The position numbers were made by a program, and so were the translations under genes. Shown here piece by piece: positions 32,912 to 42,208 of a stretch of 64,000 nt of DNA (its first letter is position 1; each line of letters begins with the position of its first letter). The notes beneath the pieces are model-generated. The model searched no databases and was not told where the DNA came from. It saw only the letters and a list, made by a program, of their open reading frames with translations. Source of the stretch: Cytidiella melzeri (lineage: Eukaryota; Basidiomycota; Agaricomycetes; Polyporales; Irpicaceae); assembly GCA_022592445.1 (NCBI GenBank), contig JABYQR010000045.1:1-64000 (forward strand). Direction: 5' to 3'.

Positions 32912-33635
32912 TGTAACAGTTAAGGTTACACTCACCAGATAGTTGTTAAACTTGAAGGGGAGATAGTGAGATAGAGTGTAAGAGGTGTGGTGAGCGAAGT
33001 ACTGGAGAGTACAAGGTAGTCCTTTATCAACAGAGTGGATAAGACTGAGGGGATATGCCCTCAGGGTGCCTCTATATATACATGAAGGGGAGGACCCCAG
33101 GTACTACCCTAAGACCCCTAATACCTACATGAGTAAGCGAAGTAATCTACCTTACTAAGCATGCCCTATGCCCTAGTGGTGCCACTTCAATAATCAACCA
33201 ATAGCAATTGTTCCCATGACCTGACCCCATGACCCAGCTCCAAGGCTAGACTTGTTCTAGCTTGTTCTAAGACAAGGCTAGACTTTTCCAGAAGGTTCTA
33301 TGAACTATGACATCATCTAATGGAATGTTCTATACTATGACATCATAGTTCCAGCAAGTTCCACAAGGTTCCAGAGAGTTCTATCATGTGATACACAGAT
33401 AAGGAAAGGAGCGCATCAGCGCATCAGAGACAGGAGGCGCATCAGCGCATCAATTGATAGGCACTGAGAATAAGCGCCGGAATAGGCGCCTGATAAGCGC
33501 CAGATAAGCGCTGGATAAGCGCCTAAATAGACGCCGGATAAGCGCTGGATAAGCGCTTGACAAGCGCTTAAATATTCCCAATAATACCGTTGCCTGGTAA
33601 GGCAAGTCTTGTAGAAACATTGAAAATCTGTGACA
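32912..33635 (-). repeat. 5' LTR of element D (family 2, 724 bp)
   Basis: Nearly identical to 25294-26018 across its length, with the TATA element, the GATAAG array (about 33491-33566) and the same ends. Confidence 0.95.
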
Positions 33636-33640
33636 GTAGC

Positions 33641-34426
33641 TATCTCTGTTAACTACGTTAAGCTGGGCAAGAACTTTGCTATAATTCTTGTGAGGCTGTT
33701 TAAACGAGATTTTCCCAATTGCTTTGCAACTCCAGTCTAGGAGTTGCCACTCGCGGTCTGCTGTGACTGGCGCAAGTTCGTCAAGTCGATTAAGGAAGCG
33801 GTTGACTTTATTGATGAGGTGAAGCAGAGCGCGGCGGTGGTCGGGGTCCGCGCAATGGAGAAGTTCTTGAAGCTCAGTGAGAGCTTGTAGTCGTGTGCGG
33901 ACAGTGGTGAGCTTAGGCTTGCTTGAAGATGCCTACGAGGTCAACTGGTGACAACTTTTTGAAGTCAAGGAGTACCGGTTTTGGTGCAGCGGGAGCGGGA
34001 GTGGGTGCAGGGAGCTTGGAAAGCCGCTCAGAGAGTGTGGGCTTGTGGATACGTTGCTCTGCTAAGGTGCGAGCACGTTCTTTGGCGACGCGTTCTCCGT
34101 ATGCTCTGGCAGAAGCGCGAAGTTGTCGATTTTCCTCGTACGAGGGGACGGTGAGAGTGATGCCTTTCACTGGCGGTTTCTTGGAGACGTAGTTGGCGAC
34201 GGCGACCAGGTCTATGTCAGACCAGCGATGAGGTTGACCGCTCTTTTGCTTGGCAGCGAGAGCGTCAAAGAAGGAAGGCGGGAGGCACCTTCTGAGCTGA
34301 GGCTCGTTGGTAGTGAGGTCCTTAGACAAACGGGTGCGCGTGTCCTTAGGCACTAGACAACGCAGGGGGGTTCAAACGGTCGGCGTAAGTGGTAGCTCAA
34401 CGGTATGATGAGACCGGAGACGTACT
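33641..34426 (-). pseudogene. Element C ORF1 (conserved pre-gag ORF), broken
   Basis: The frame 34353-33913 encodes VPKDTRTRLSK, SKKPPVKGITLTVPSYEENR, LLDFKKLSPVDLVGIFK; a frameshift near 33918 leads to the C-terminal block in 33913-33641. It is closely similar to G ORF1. The predicted intron 34425-34353 (GTACGT...CTTAC...GTCTAG, 73 nt) would join A(34426) to TG(34352-34351) and so create the AUG. The 3' end of the ORF is cut by element D. Confidence 0.7.
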
Positions 34427-34492
34427 TGTCAAACAGGAATAAACTTTTGTAAACGGTGGGGGAGGAGATATAAACCCAGGGGTTACACAACG

Positions 34493-34502
34493 ATCTCGAC
34501 CT
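34493..34502 (-). other. Predicted self-complementary primer-binding site, element C
   Basis: Minus strand AGGTCGAGAT after LTR end and TT. The 3' LTR of C contains the identical decamer; the 5' LTR has one mismatch (AGGTTGAGAT, about 34711). Confidence 0.65.
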
Positions 34503-34504
34503 AA

Positions 34505-35262
34505 TGTCACGGAGACGAAGCTCGACGCAACTAAAAGGGACACGATGTGGAAGACGACGAAGAGGTGGTGGCAGGCTTGAAGCACAATGCTTTCACCAGC
34601 TATCAAACTTTCTTCAAGTTGCTAGCCCAGTAAAGACCAAGTTAGTATTGGGTACTACTAGCTATGTAGTACAGGAGGGGTTTGCTTACCTAGCCCAGTA
34701 AAGACCAAGAGGTTGAGATGGGGGCTAGGAGCGTACATGTAGCTGCTTATATAGACTTCAGGGACCTGCGCACAGACCATGTTGAGGGCAGGCTTTGCAA
34801 GAAGCCGTGTGAACAAAGAACAAAAGAACTACCTAAAAGAGAACAATAGCTATTGTCTAGACCTTGCCAAGAACTCTACTCGTGAGAGAATCTATCTAAA
34901 AGGAGACCAACTATTGTATTCCATTCCCACACCTGTGAGAACATCCTTCCATAAAGAGAACAATAGGGAAAGAACAAAAGGAGTCCATGTGAGTGCTATC
35001 TATGACGTCAAACCCTAGCTATGGGCTGAGCCATGTGGTTGTAGCCATGTGGTCTTACTTAAGCTAAGTCACATGCCAGTGTGACGTAGTAGCAAGTAAT
35101 GTGACCGTGTGGAGCGTCTAAGCCACGTGATACGGGCGCTTAATAGACGTGAAAAGGGAGCTTGTGCAGAGAAGGTTGCAACTGGGTTGCAGCCCGGAGT
35201 TTTACAGATAAAAACAAGAGGTAAATTGCAAAAATCAAGGGCTAGTCAGGCCATCCATGACA
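34505..35262 (-). repeat. 5' LTR of element C (family 1, 758 bp)
   Basis: TGTCACGGAGAC...CCATCCATGACA; followed by target duplication CAGGC (35263-35267). Confidence 0.95.
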
Positions 35263-35494
35263 CAGGCCACATATATCCTGTTAATGTCTGAACTGCCTCA
35301 TTTTAATTGGAACTGCCACAGGCTGTATTATAATGGTAACTCTTGCTCAGCAAGCAACCAATGTTTGCAAAAATTTGTGGAACAATCAGTTGCATTGCCC
35401 ACTGCTGGTGCAGCAAAAACATTCATGTGCCCCCCTGAATATAGGAGTTCTACATCTCCTGTGATGATCAAATTTCCAGGTCATACATGTCTGG
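35263..35494 (+). repeat. Dispersed tandem-repeat unit, left part
   Basis: A full unit: TGTCTGAACTGCCTCATTTT ... TTGCATTGCCCACTGCTGG ... AGTTCTACATCTCCTGT. It continues the unit cut by element C at 19064 and is itself cut by a solo LTR at 35495. Confidence 0.8.
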
Positions 35495-36017
35495 TGTCAG
35501 GAACACAACCAAACTCTATGAAGAGCGAGGAAGTGACAACGGGGGTGGAGGAACGACGAGCAAACTCGCATGGACGATGACGACAGGGAAGATGATGATG
35601 ATGAGGGAGAAACAACGACAAGGGAGTAGCTAGCGATGAGCTAAAGACCAGGTTATATTAGTACTGTGAAGGACTAGGTACAAGGTGGACATCACCTAAA
35701 GACCAGGAGGTAGAATCTGAGGTCTTTAGGAAGCTACAGGGTGGGTTTATATACATCTCAGACAAAGACCCCTGGTACCGGGTCTGTACTCCTAACACTG
35801 CCGTGGGAACGTATGGTGTGCTATGGTGCGATGTTCTACAATGTTCCACAATGTTCCAGCACCTTCTATGATCATGTGACTGGTCTGTCACATGTACTTG
35901 ATCACATGCAGGCGCCATGTGTCGTTGATAAGATAAGATAAGGAAAATGGCTTTTGATAAGATAAGATAAGGAAAAATAAGAGCAAAGAAAAGGGAAAAG
36001 TATGCATGTTCGTGACA
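35495..36017 (-). mobile_element. Solo LTR, family 5 (523 bp)
   Basis: TGTCAGGAACAC...TTCGTGACA flanked by TCTGG (35490-35494 and 36018-36022); removal restores the repeat unit (compare 49423-49450). It contains TTATATACAT, two TAAAGACCAG blocks resembling family 1 R/U5 read backwards (hence the minus assignment), and GATAAGATAAGATAAGG twice near 35928-35975. Confidence 0.85.
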
Positions 36018-36540
36018 TCTGGTTGATGTCTGAACTGCCTCATTTTGATTGCACTGCCACATGCTGTGTTTTGATGGTAACTCTTGCCCAGCAAGCAAGT
36101 AATGTTTCCAAAATTCTGTTGAATTGCCACTGCTAATGGAATAGAAACAATCATGAGCCCCCAAAATAAAGAAGTTCTATATTTCCTGTTGGAATCAAAT
36201 TTCAAGGTCACATTTGTCCTGTTGATGTCTGAACTTCCTCATCCTAATTGGAACTGCCACAGGCTGTGTTCTGATGACAACTCTGGCTCTGCAAAGAACT
36301 AATGTTTGCAAAAACCTGTCAAACACTCAGTTGCAATGCCCACTGCTAATGGAACAGAAACAATTATGTGCCCCTAAATATAGGGGTTCAAGATTCTTTG
36401 TTAGGATCAAATTCCCAGGTCACATGTGTGCTGTCAATGTCTGAACTGCCTCATTTCAATTGCAACTGCCACAGGCTATGTTTTGATGGTAACTCTTGCT
36501 CAACCAAACTTTGTGAAACAATCAGTTCTGCTTGATTCTT
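36018..36540 (+). repeat. ~200-bp tandem repeat array 1
   Basis: Two and a half units with starts near 36023, 36215 and 36425, each with TGTCTGAACTGCCTCAT, CTGCCACAGGCTGTGTT, TGCCCACTGCTAATGGAA and ATATAGGGGTTC-like blocks. No conserved protein frame runs through the units. Homologous to array 2 at 49399-50340. Confidence 0.85.
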
Positions 36541-37123
36541 GTGAATGACCCAATTTCTCAGGGAGTAGGACCCCAGACCACTGCTACAGAATTAATTGAG
36601 AGTTAGACTTGGAAAATAGCTATGATGATCCACTCTGAATGTCTCTATTTGCTACATACATGTTGCATCAGTGGACAAGGCTCTGGTCTGATCACAGCAT
36701 TGACTTTGATATGAGAGATAACATTTTGGGGGTAAAACAATGCTGTTGACAACAGTCTACCAAGCATCTCAAAGCATGCAGTGCACAATTTGTTGCATTG
36801 ATCACTGAGCAGTATATCTTTGAAACAAAAGGTAACTAGGACATTTCCAACCCCAATCTGAGATTGTAGCCTCTGCTTTGAGTCATTGCTGCACAGGATG
36901 CATTTGCAAGATATACAAGACCCATTGCCAGCCTGCTTCACCCTTAGAACACATCCATCACTCCAAGTCTTTTCCTTGCATTAGCGCTGGTCGGTAAGTA
37001 CATGACTGTCCATCTTGCACTTGTGTTGGGCCACTGTACTGAAACTCTTCCAACAGCTAGCCATATCATCATCTTTCCAAAACCTTTGTCAATCACCCTT
37101 TGATACCCAAGACCTATATCATC

Positions 37124-37783
37124 ATGCACTTCTCAACCTCTCTTGTTTTGATTGCAGCTATCGTCATCAATGCATTCTATACAGTCACTGTGTCTGCCAC
37201 CCCATATGGCAGTAGAGAATCCCACTCCCCTACTGCCTTAGAGACAAGAAGCACAGACATACGTGACTCTACCAATCCATATCAAATCACCAAACGGATG
37301 CCAATGGCAGATCCGCAGCCAACAGAGAATCCTCCAGTGAGACCAAAGAGACCAGCACCATGGGACAACGCCCAGGCCTCCGGGTCAGACAAAAGACAGA
37401 AGCAGGAACCACCGTGGCCAAACCCGCCAACAGCACCACAGGCGAGGCCGTCACAACCGCGACCGCCAACGGCACTACAGGCGGGGCCATCACAGCCAAG
37501 ACTGCCAACAGCACCACAGGCGGGGCTGTCACAGCCACAACTAGACAGGAAGTTCCAGGCGTTGGGGGCCCTAATGCTGCTCAAGCCAGGGGAACGTCGC
37601 ATCCTGGCAAACCTGCCGTATGACCAACAGGCGGAAGTGATGCAGTCGGCATATGATGAGAGCCTGGGAGCCGCGAGGGGCATTCATCAAAGTGATGATG
37701 CTGTTCCTACTGATCCGGATCGGGAAATTAAGGATGAGTGGATTCCTCTGATTAAAGTTGAGCCCCCGAGTCCACCAAAGTAG
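37124..37783 (+). CDS. Small secreted Pro-rich protein, paralogue 1 (candidate effector), 219 aa
   Basis: Start chosen at ATG 37124 by alignment with paralogue 2; an upstream in-frame TTG would add eight residues ahead of a good signal peptide. Residues 1-25 form a signal peptide (Leu/Ile/Val core, TVSA before TPYG). Residues 26-65 are nearly identical to paralogue 2. Then come KRPAP...DKRQKQ (a spaced pair of basic clusters) and three 13-residue repeats of the PTAxQAxxSQPxx type. The remainder (LDRKFQALGALMLLKPGERR...) is not recognised. No Cys-rich pattern. Intronless as read. Function unknown; secretion is inferred from the N-terminus. Confidence 0.65.
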   Translation: MHFSTSLVLIAAIVINAFYTVTVSATPYGSRESHSPTALETRSTDIRDSTNPYQITKRMPMADPQPTENPPVRPKRPAPWDNAQASGSDKRQKQEPPWPNPPTAPQARPSQPRPPTALQAGPSQPRLPTAPQAGLSQPQLDRKFQALGALMLLKPGERRILANLPYDQQAEVMQSAYDESLGAARGIHQSDDAVPTDPDREIKDEWIPLIKVEPPSPPK

Positions 37784-38096
37784 AATTGTATTGCCATTCT
37801 ATACTTTTGATTACTTCAGATGTGACGGTGGACAATGGGAAGTGTGGGGATTATGGACAACTAAAGTGTACATGTTTGTGGGCTTTGCGACAATGACACA
37901 TATGTAACCCGTTTGTTGAAGGTTGTGCGCTTACTCCAGCCACCAATTCTGTGTATGTCAGGAGCATGTTGATGGTAGGCTCTTGATCTGCCCCAGAACA
38001 AGATACGGGTACGTAGAGATGATCTTCCAATCCAAATAAGAATACACCATAAAACCCTGGATCCCTATATCCTTCACACATATATTCACGCCCCGT
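37784..38096. other. 3' flank of secreted-protein gene, no gene seen
   Basis: Nearly identical to 53115-53428. It separates the gene from the convergent TRP1 remnant. Confidence 0.6.
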
Positions 38097-38561
38097 CTAG
38101 CAAACTAGATCCACAAAAGGTTCTTTAGCAGCCCTCACAAACGCCCTCCGAGTCACCTTCTCGACGTCCTTCCCCTGTCCACCCTCCACCTCCACACCCC
38201 CACTCACATCCACTGCCCATGGCCTCACAGTCTCCACCGCCTCCCTCACATTCTCTGGCGTGAGCCCTCCAGCGAGCATAATTGGCATTGGGTACTCGTT
38301 AACATCCGCATTGGACGTGCTGCATCCCCCCACCTCACCGCTCTCCACAACCCTCTTTGCCAGCTGCCAATCCACCCTCTGGCCCGTCCCCCCCACTCAG
38401 CCCATTCGCGCTCCCGGGTAGGGCTGCGCACAAAAGCACAAAACTACTCAACCCGGGACGAGTCATCTCTGAGAGCACACGTCCGTGCCCTTCAGTCGCC
38501 GTGTTGACGTGGAACACGTGAATGACGGGTACGGGGATATGCTTTGCCCATTCGGGGACTG
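38097..38561 (-). pseudogene. TRP1: TRP1 3'-end fragment (PRAI C-terminus)
   Basis: Matches 53429 to about 53885 of the intact TRP1 ([40 protein letters not shown]). Lesions: a 9-bp insertion adding three residues after EKV, one extra C in a C run near 38392 which shifts the frame, and truncation at 38561 by a family 4 LTR. Only about a fifth of the gene is present and the GATase and IGPS domains are absent. Confidence 0.93.
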
Positions 38562-39264
38562 CTGGTAGACTGATAAACCCTAAACAAGGGGTGGAGTAGA
38601 TGTGGGGTGGAAAAGGAAAGGGATCTCCAACGACGACAACGAGGTCAAAGTCGATAATAAGCAGGCAAGCAGGCACAGAGGCCGGATACTAGCAGTGCAA
38701 ATGACAGAGTTAATAAGGTATGATACTAAGTTACATGCAGTAACTCACCTAGCAGTGCAAATGACAGAGAGGTCAAGATGCAGAGCTAGGGAGGGTAAGG
38801 GCTACTATATATACTGTGGCTGGGTGGTCTGTGCACAAGTTCCCACACTAGGGACTGGAGTAACTGTGGGGCTGGAGTAACAATAGAACAATAAGGGACC
38901 AGGGTAACTGTCAAGGACCTGAGTAACTGTCAAGGACCAGGGTACAGAGAACAATAGAGTTATAACAATAGAACAATGGAACAATAGAACAATAGAACAA
39001 TAGAACCTGGGGGAATCCCTGGGGAATCCCTATCAATGGAAGAAGAACAATAGAACAATAGCCTAGGTTGATCTGGAACTGCTCCAGACTGAGTCTAGGG
39101 TTTGGGTCTGGACTATTGATAAATAAGGCAGGATGTCATGTGACCCGGGTTAGGGTTAGGTCTGGTAACACTCCTAGCCGGAAAGTAAGCGCTCTAGATA
39201 GGCGCCTAAGGCTGTAAACTTGTGACAATGTTGGAAAAATCCGGTCTGTTGGACTATCCATGTC
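38562..39264 (-). repeat. Family 4 LTR, slightly truncated
   Basis: Homologous to element E's LTR (9069-9788) from TGCTGGTAGACTG to CTATCCATGTCA; the ~12 bp at the left terminus are missing and about 55 bp with a duplicated CTAGCAGTGCAAATGACAGAG-like block are inserted near 38704-38760. No target duplication: left flank is TRP1 sequence, right flank is a transposase-like gene. Confidence 0.8.
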
Positions 39265-40500
39265 AGCATTGAACTGCCGTAACAATGGCCACAGCTTCTC
39301 CAACGCTGGCAGGAACACCTCTTGGCGATATTTAACGACGTCTTCGCGCTCATGACCATCAACGTACTGCTTGCTCGGAATCTGAGCCCATCTATACCAT
39401 AAACTGTGCATCCAACCCTGGGCGGTCAAAAGTCCGATGGTCTTCTTTAGCCCGAAGCATGTTTGATTATCCGGCTCCGTGAGAAACTCGACAATATCAA
39501 GAGCACAAACGTGCTGTCTGACAGATTTCAGATGTTTGCTAAGTGCCACCTCTAGGTCCTCATTTTCCAGCACTGACATATTCCACATGCCATGGCGGTT
39601 GACAGGTAGATCATGACGATCACTAAGGAATCTTCGGGTCCATTCCCGGAGATGACGTGCGAGAGCTATTCCACCCTCATTAGCAACAGCCATGCACATT
39701 GAAGCATCAATCCAGCCCGGTGAGTCTCCTGTGATGTACAGCCAAAGGAACATCCTCATCATCTCCATACGTCTCTGCAGGACGTCACCACCTTCGAAAG
39801 GCTTTTTCCCCTTTCCTGAAGGTTTGCAAGGGTGAAGCAATGCCTTCAGATCTTCCCAGGCACGGCAAGCTTCATCTACTTCGGGGGGTGGAGTATAGGC
39901 CGAAGTTGTAGATTGCGCGAGTATGTTGCTACTTTCCGTGCTAGCCCTTGACTCTAGCTCAGCCTCTCTTTCCTTCGCAGCACCTTCATTGTCTGAGTCC
40001 CGCTCAATAGCATCAATCTCAACAATGACAGGTTCTGATATTCCCGGCTCCGAGCTCTCCGAGATGGCATCGCTCGCGAAGCTGATCAAGCTGCCTCGGC
40101 TCAACGACCAGTTAGATGAAGTGTTGGATAGAGTATATGGACTGGGAGAAGTTGTTCTAGAAGGCAGATTGATGACAGATGATCCAGGAGAGGCCGTGAA
40201 ACGGGATGACCAGGTGGGTGTAGCAATTTCCTCAAAAGTGGACTGAAGCCAAATTCTGAGCTGACTTGTATTCAAAAAGCGACCAAACGACGAGGTGCTA
40301 GATGCACGAGACAGTGTTGTATTATCTTCAGAAGGTGCTGAAGCGGTAGAGTGGATTTCTTCAAAGGTTGTAGACAATGGCAGATTTCCAACTACGGTGC
40401 TAATATTGAGCACATCAGAGCTCACGGACTTGGAGACCTTGCCTCGAGTACCCTGCTGCGCGTCCACTGAGGGCCGTGCTCCTCTCTAGAAAAGACAAGT
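39265..40500 (-). pseudogene. DDE-transposase-type gene, N-terminal part, 3'-truncated
   Basis: Open frame from about 40494 to the LTR junction at 39264, about 400 residues. The N-terminal half is Ser/Thr-rich and low-complexity. The C-terminal part contains LARHLREWTRRFLSDR, TAQGWMHSLWYRWAQI and YVDGHEREDVVKYRQEVFLP. From memory, the last motif (a Tyr-x-x-GHER-DVV-YR pattern) is typical of the region ahead of the catalytic core in a DDE endonuclease family abundant in basidiomycetes. No catalytic DDE is left; the reading runs into the LTR after about QFNADMD. CTTTTCTAG before 40490 looks like a 3' splice site, so an upstream exon, now separated by element G, is likely. Confidence 0.55.
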
Positions 40501-40536
40501 AAGTTCACCTTTTGAGTCTGCTTTCTATGCTGCAGT

Positions 40537-41295
40537 TGTCATGGATGGCCTGACTAACCCTTAATTTTTGCAATTTACCTCTTGTTTTTATCTGTAAAAC
40601 TCCGGGCTACAACCTAGTTTCAATTCTCTCTGCATAAACTCCTTTGCACGTCTATTAAGCGCCCGTATCACGTGGCTTAGACGCTCCACACGGTCACATT
40701 ACCTGCTACTACGTCACACTGGCATGTGACTTAGCTTAAGTAAGACCACATGGCTACAAACACATGGCTCAGCCCATAGCTAGGGTTTGACATCATAGAT
40801 ACCATCCACATGGGCTCCTTATTGTTCTTTCCCTATTGTTCTCTTTATGGAAGGATGTTCTCACAGGTGTGGGAATGGAATACAATAGTTGGTCTCCTTT
40901 TAGATAGATTCTCTCACGAGTAGAGTTCTTGGCAAGGTCTAGACAATAGCTATTGTTCTACTTTAGGTAGTTCTTTTGTTCTTCGTTCACACGGCTTCTT
41001 GCAAAGCCTGCCCTCAACATGGTCTGTGCGCAGGTCCCTGAAGTCTATATATACTGCTACATGTACGCTCCTAGCCCCCCATCTCGACCTCTTGGTCTTT
41101 ACTGGGCTAGGTAAGCAACCCCCTCTTGTACTACATAGCTGGTAGTCCCAATACTAACTTGGTCTTTACTGGGCTAGACAACTTGTATAAAGTCTGATAG
41201 CTGGTGAGAGCACTGTGCTACACGCCTGCCACCACCTCCTCGTCGATATCCACTTCGTGTCCCTATCTGTCACGTCGAGCCTTGTCTCCGTGTCA
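40537..41295 (+). repeat. 5' LTR of element G (family 1, 759 bp)
   Basis: TGTCATGGATGG...CTCCGTGTCA. Differs from the 3' LTR at a handful of sites, several of them CpG to TpG/CpA (TTCGCA/TTTGCA, GACGTC/GACATC, ACCGTC/ACCATC). Confidence 0.96.
41044..41090 (+). promoter_or_regulatory. Predicted core promoter and transcription start of element G
   Basis: TCTATATATACT (41044-41055) is a TATA box. About 27-35 nt downstream is ATCTCGACCT (41081-41090), the decamer complementary to the primer-binding site. If self-priming applies, transcription should begin at or very near 41081. Confidence 0.6.
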
Positions 41296-41297
41296 TT

Positions 41298-41307
41298 AGG
41301 TCGAGAT
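41298..41307 (+). other. Predicted self-complementary primer-binding site, element G
   Basis: AGGTCGAGAT, two bases (TT) after the 5' LTR; perfect reverse complement of 41081-41090. No match to a common tRNA 3' end (TGG start) is seen at the LTR junction. Confidence 0.7.
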
Positions 41308-41368
41308 CGTTGTGAAACCCTGGGTTCCCCCATTCCCACCGTTTAAAAAAGTTTATTCCTGTTTGACG

Positions 41369-42170
41369 AGTACGTCTCCGGTCTTTTCATACCGTTGAGC
41401 TACGCTTACGTCGTCCGTTTCTACCCCCTGCGCGTTGTTTAGTGCCTAAAGACACGCGCCCCCGTTTCTCCAAGACCCTCCCCACCACAGAGCCTCAGCT
41501 CAAGAGGAGTCTTCCACCATCTTTCCTTGACGCTCTCGCTGCCAAGCGTACGAGCGGTCAACCTCATCGCTGGTCTGACAAAGACCTCGTCAACGTCGCG
41601 AAGTACGTATCAAAGAAGCCACCTGTCAAAGGCATCACCCTCACCGTCCCCTCTTACGAGGAAAATCGACAACTTCGCGCTTCTGCCCGAGCATACGGAG
41701 AACGTGCAGCCGAGGAACGTGCTCGCACTCTTGCTGAGCAACAAACTCACAAGCCGACTCTCGCTGAGCGACTGGCCAAACTTCCTCCGCCCACTCCCGC
41801 TCCCGCTGCACCTAAACCGGTACTGATAGACTTCAAGAAGTTATCACCGGTTGACCTCATCGGCATCTTCAAGCCGAAGCTTACCGCTGTCCATACCCGC
41901 TTGCAAGCTTTAACAGAGCTACAAGAACTTCTCAACTGCGCAGACCCCGACCATCGTCGCGCGCTACTCCACCTCGTCAACAAAGTCAATCGCTTCCTTA
42001 ACCGACTTGACGAGCTCGCACCTGTCACAGCCGACCGCGAGTGGCAACTCCTAGACTGGGGTTGCAAAGCAATTGGGAAAGTCTCGTTTAAGCAGCTTCG
42101 CAAGAACTATAGCAAAGTTCTTGCGCAACTTAACGTAGTTAATAACGATAGCTACTTCGAGTGGATCTAG
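41369..42170 (+). CDS. Element G ORF1: conserved pre-gag protein, 242 aa, AUG formed by splicing
   Basis: The frame opens with GTG at 41442-41444 and has no nearby in-frame ATG upstream. A good intron lies at 41370-41442: GTACGT donor, GCTTACG branch-like site, TTGTTTAG acceptor, 73 nt. Splicing joins A(41369) to TG(41443-41444) and makes AUG-CCU-AAA. The protein is basic with an Ala/Arg/Glu-rich helical middle (SARAYGERAAEERARTLAEQ), a Pro-rich hinge, LIDFKKLSPVDLIGIFKPKL, and a C-terminal REWQLLDWGCKAIGKVSFKQL block. Homologues: elements C, E and (C-terminal block) D. Stop TAG at 42168-42170, 38 nt before the gag ATG. Not recognised; perhaps a structural or RNA-binding accessory protein. 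Confidence 0.65.
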
Positions 42171-42208
42171 ACAGTAATACATTTCTCCTCCTCATCACCA
42201 AAAACAAC

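Larger units (their letters stand above)
25294..33635 (-). mobile_element. Element D: full-length Ty3/gypsy chromovirus-like element (family 2) nested in element C
   Basis: LTRs 25294-26018 and 32912-33635, nearly identical; polypurine tract AAGGGGGGTAA (minus) just right of the 3' LTR; primer-binding site at 32898-32909. The interior runs, on the minus strand, ORF1 (32335-31559), gag (31389-29940), protease-RT-RNase H-integrase-chromodomain (29935-26254). Flanked by GTAGC (25289-25293 and 33636-33640). It is 8,342 bp long. Several frameshifts interrupt ORF1, gag and RT, but the 605-codon RNase H-integrase frame is open. Confidence 0.95.
19065..35262 (-). mobile_element. Element C: full-length Ty3/gypsy chromovirus-like element (family 1), split by element D
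   Basis: 3' LTR 19065-19823, polypurine tract just right of it (AGGAGGGGGG on the minus strand), chromodomain and pol (19989-23785), gag (23782-25029), then element D (25294-33635), ORF1 (33641-34426), primer-binding site (34493-34502), 5' LTR 34505-35262. Flanked by CAGGC (19060-19064 and 35263-35267). Without D it is about 7.85 kb. It landed in a unit of the ~200-bp repeat. Lesions: one nonsense codon in RT, one base lost before the chromodomain, one frameshift in ORF1, and D itself. Confidence 0.95.
36541..38561 (+). repeat. Segmental duplication, copy 1 (partner 50340-53890)
   Basis: From the end of the repeat array through the secreted-protein gene to a part of the TRP1 3' region, this segment is collinear with 50340-53890, interrupted there by the inverted LTR pair. 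The two secreted-protein genes differ in their C-terminal two thirds, while flanks are close to identical. The TRP1 part is broken here and intact in copy 2, so this copy is the duplicate. Confidence 0.88.

Noticed and set aside
38335..38676. Stand-alone 113-codon minus ORF
   Set aside because: It is a frameshifted part of the TRP1 remnant joined to LTR sequence.
41296..41320. tRNA-primed PBS
   Set aside because: The sequence after the LTR does not start TGG nor resemble a tRNA 3' end that I know, whereas a perfect self-complementary decamer is present.
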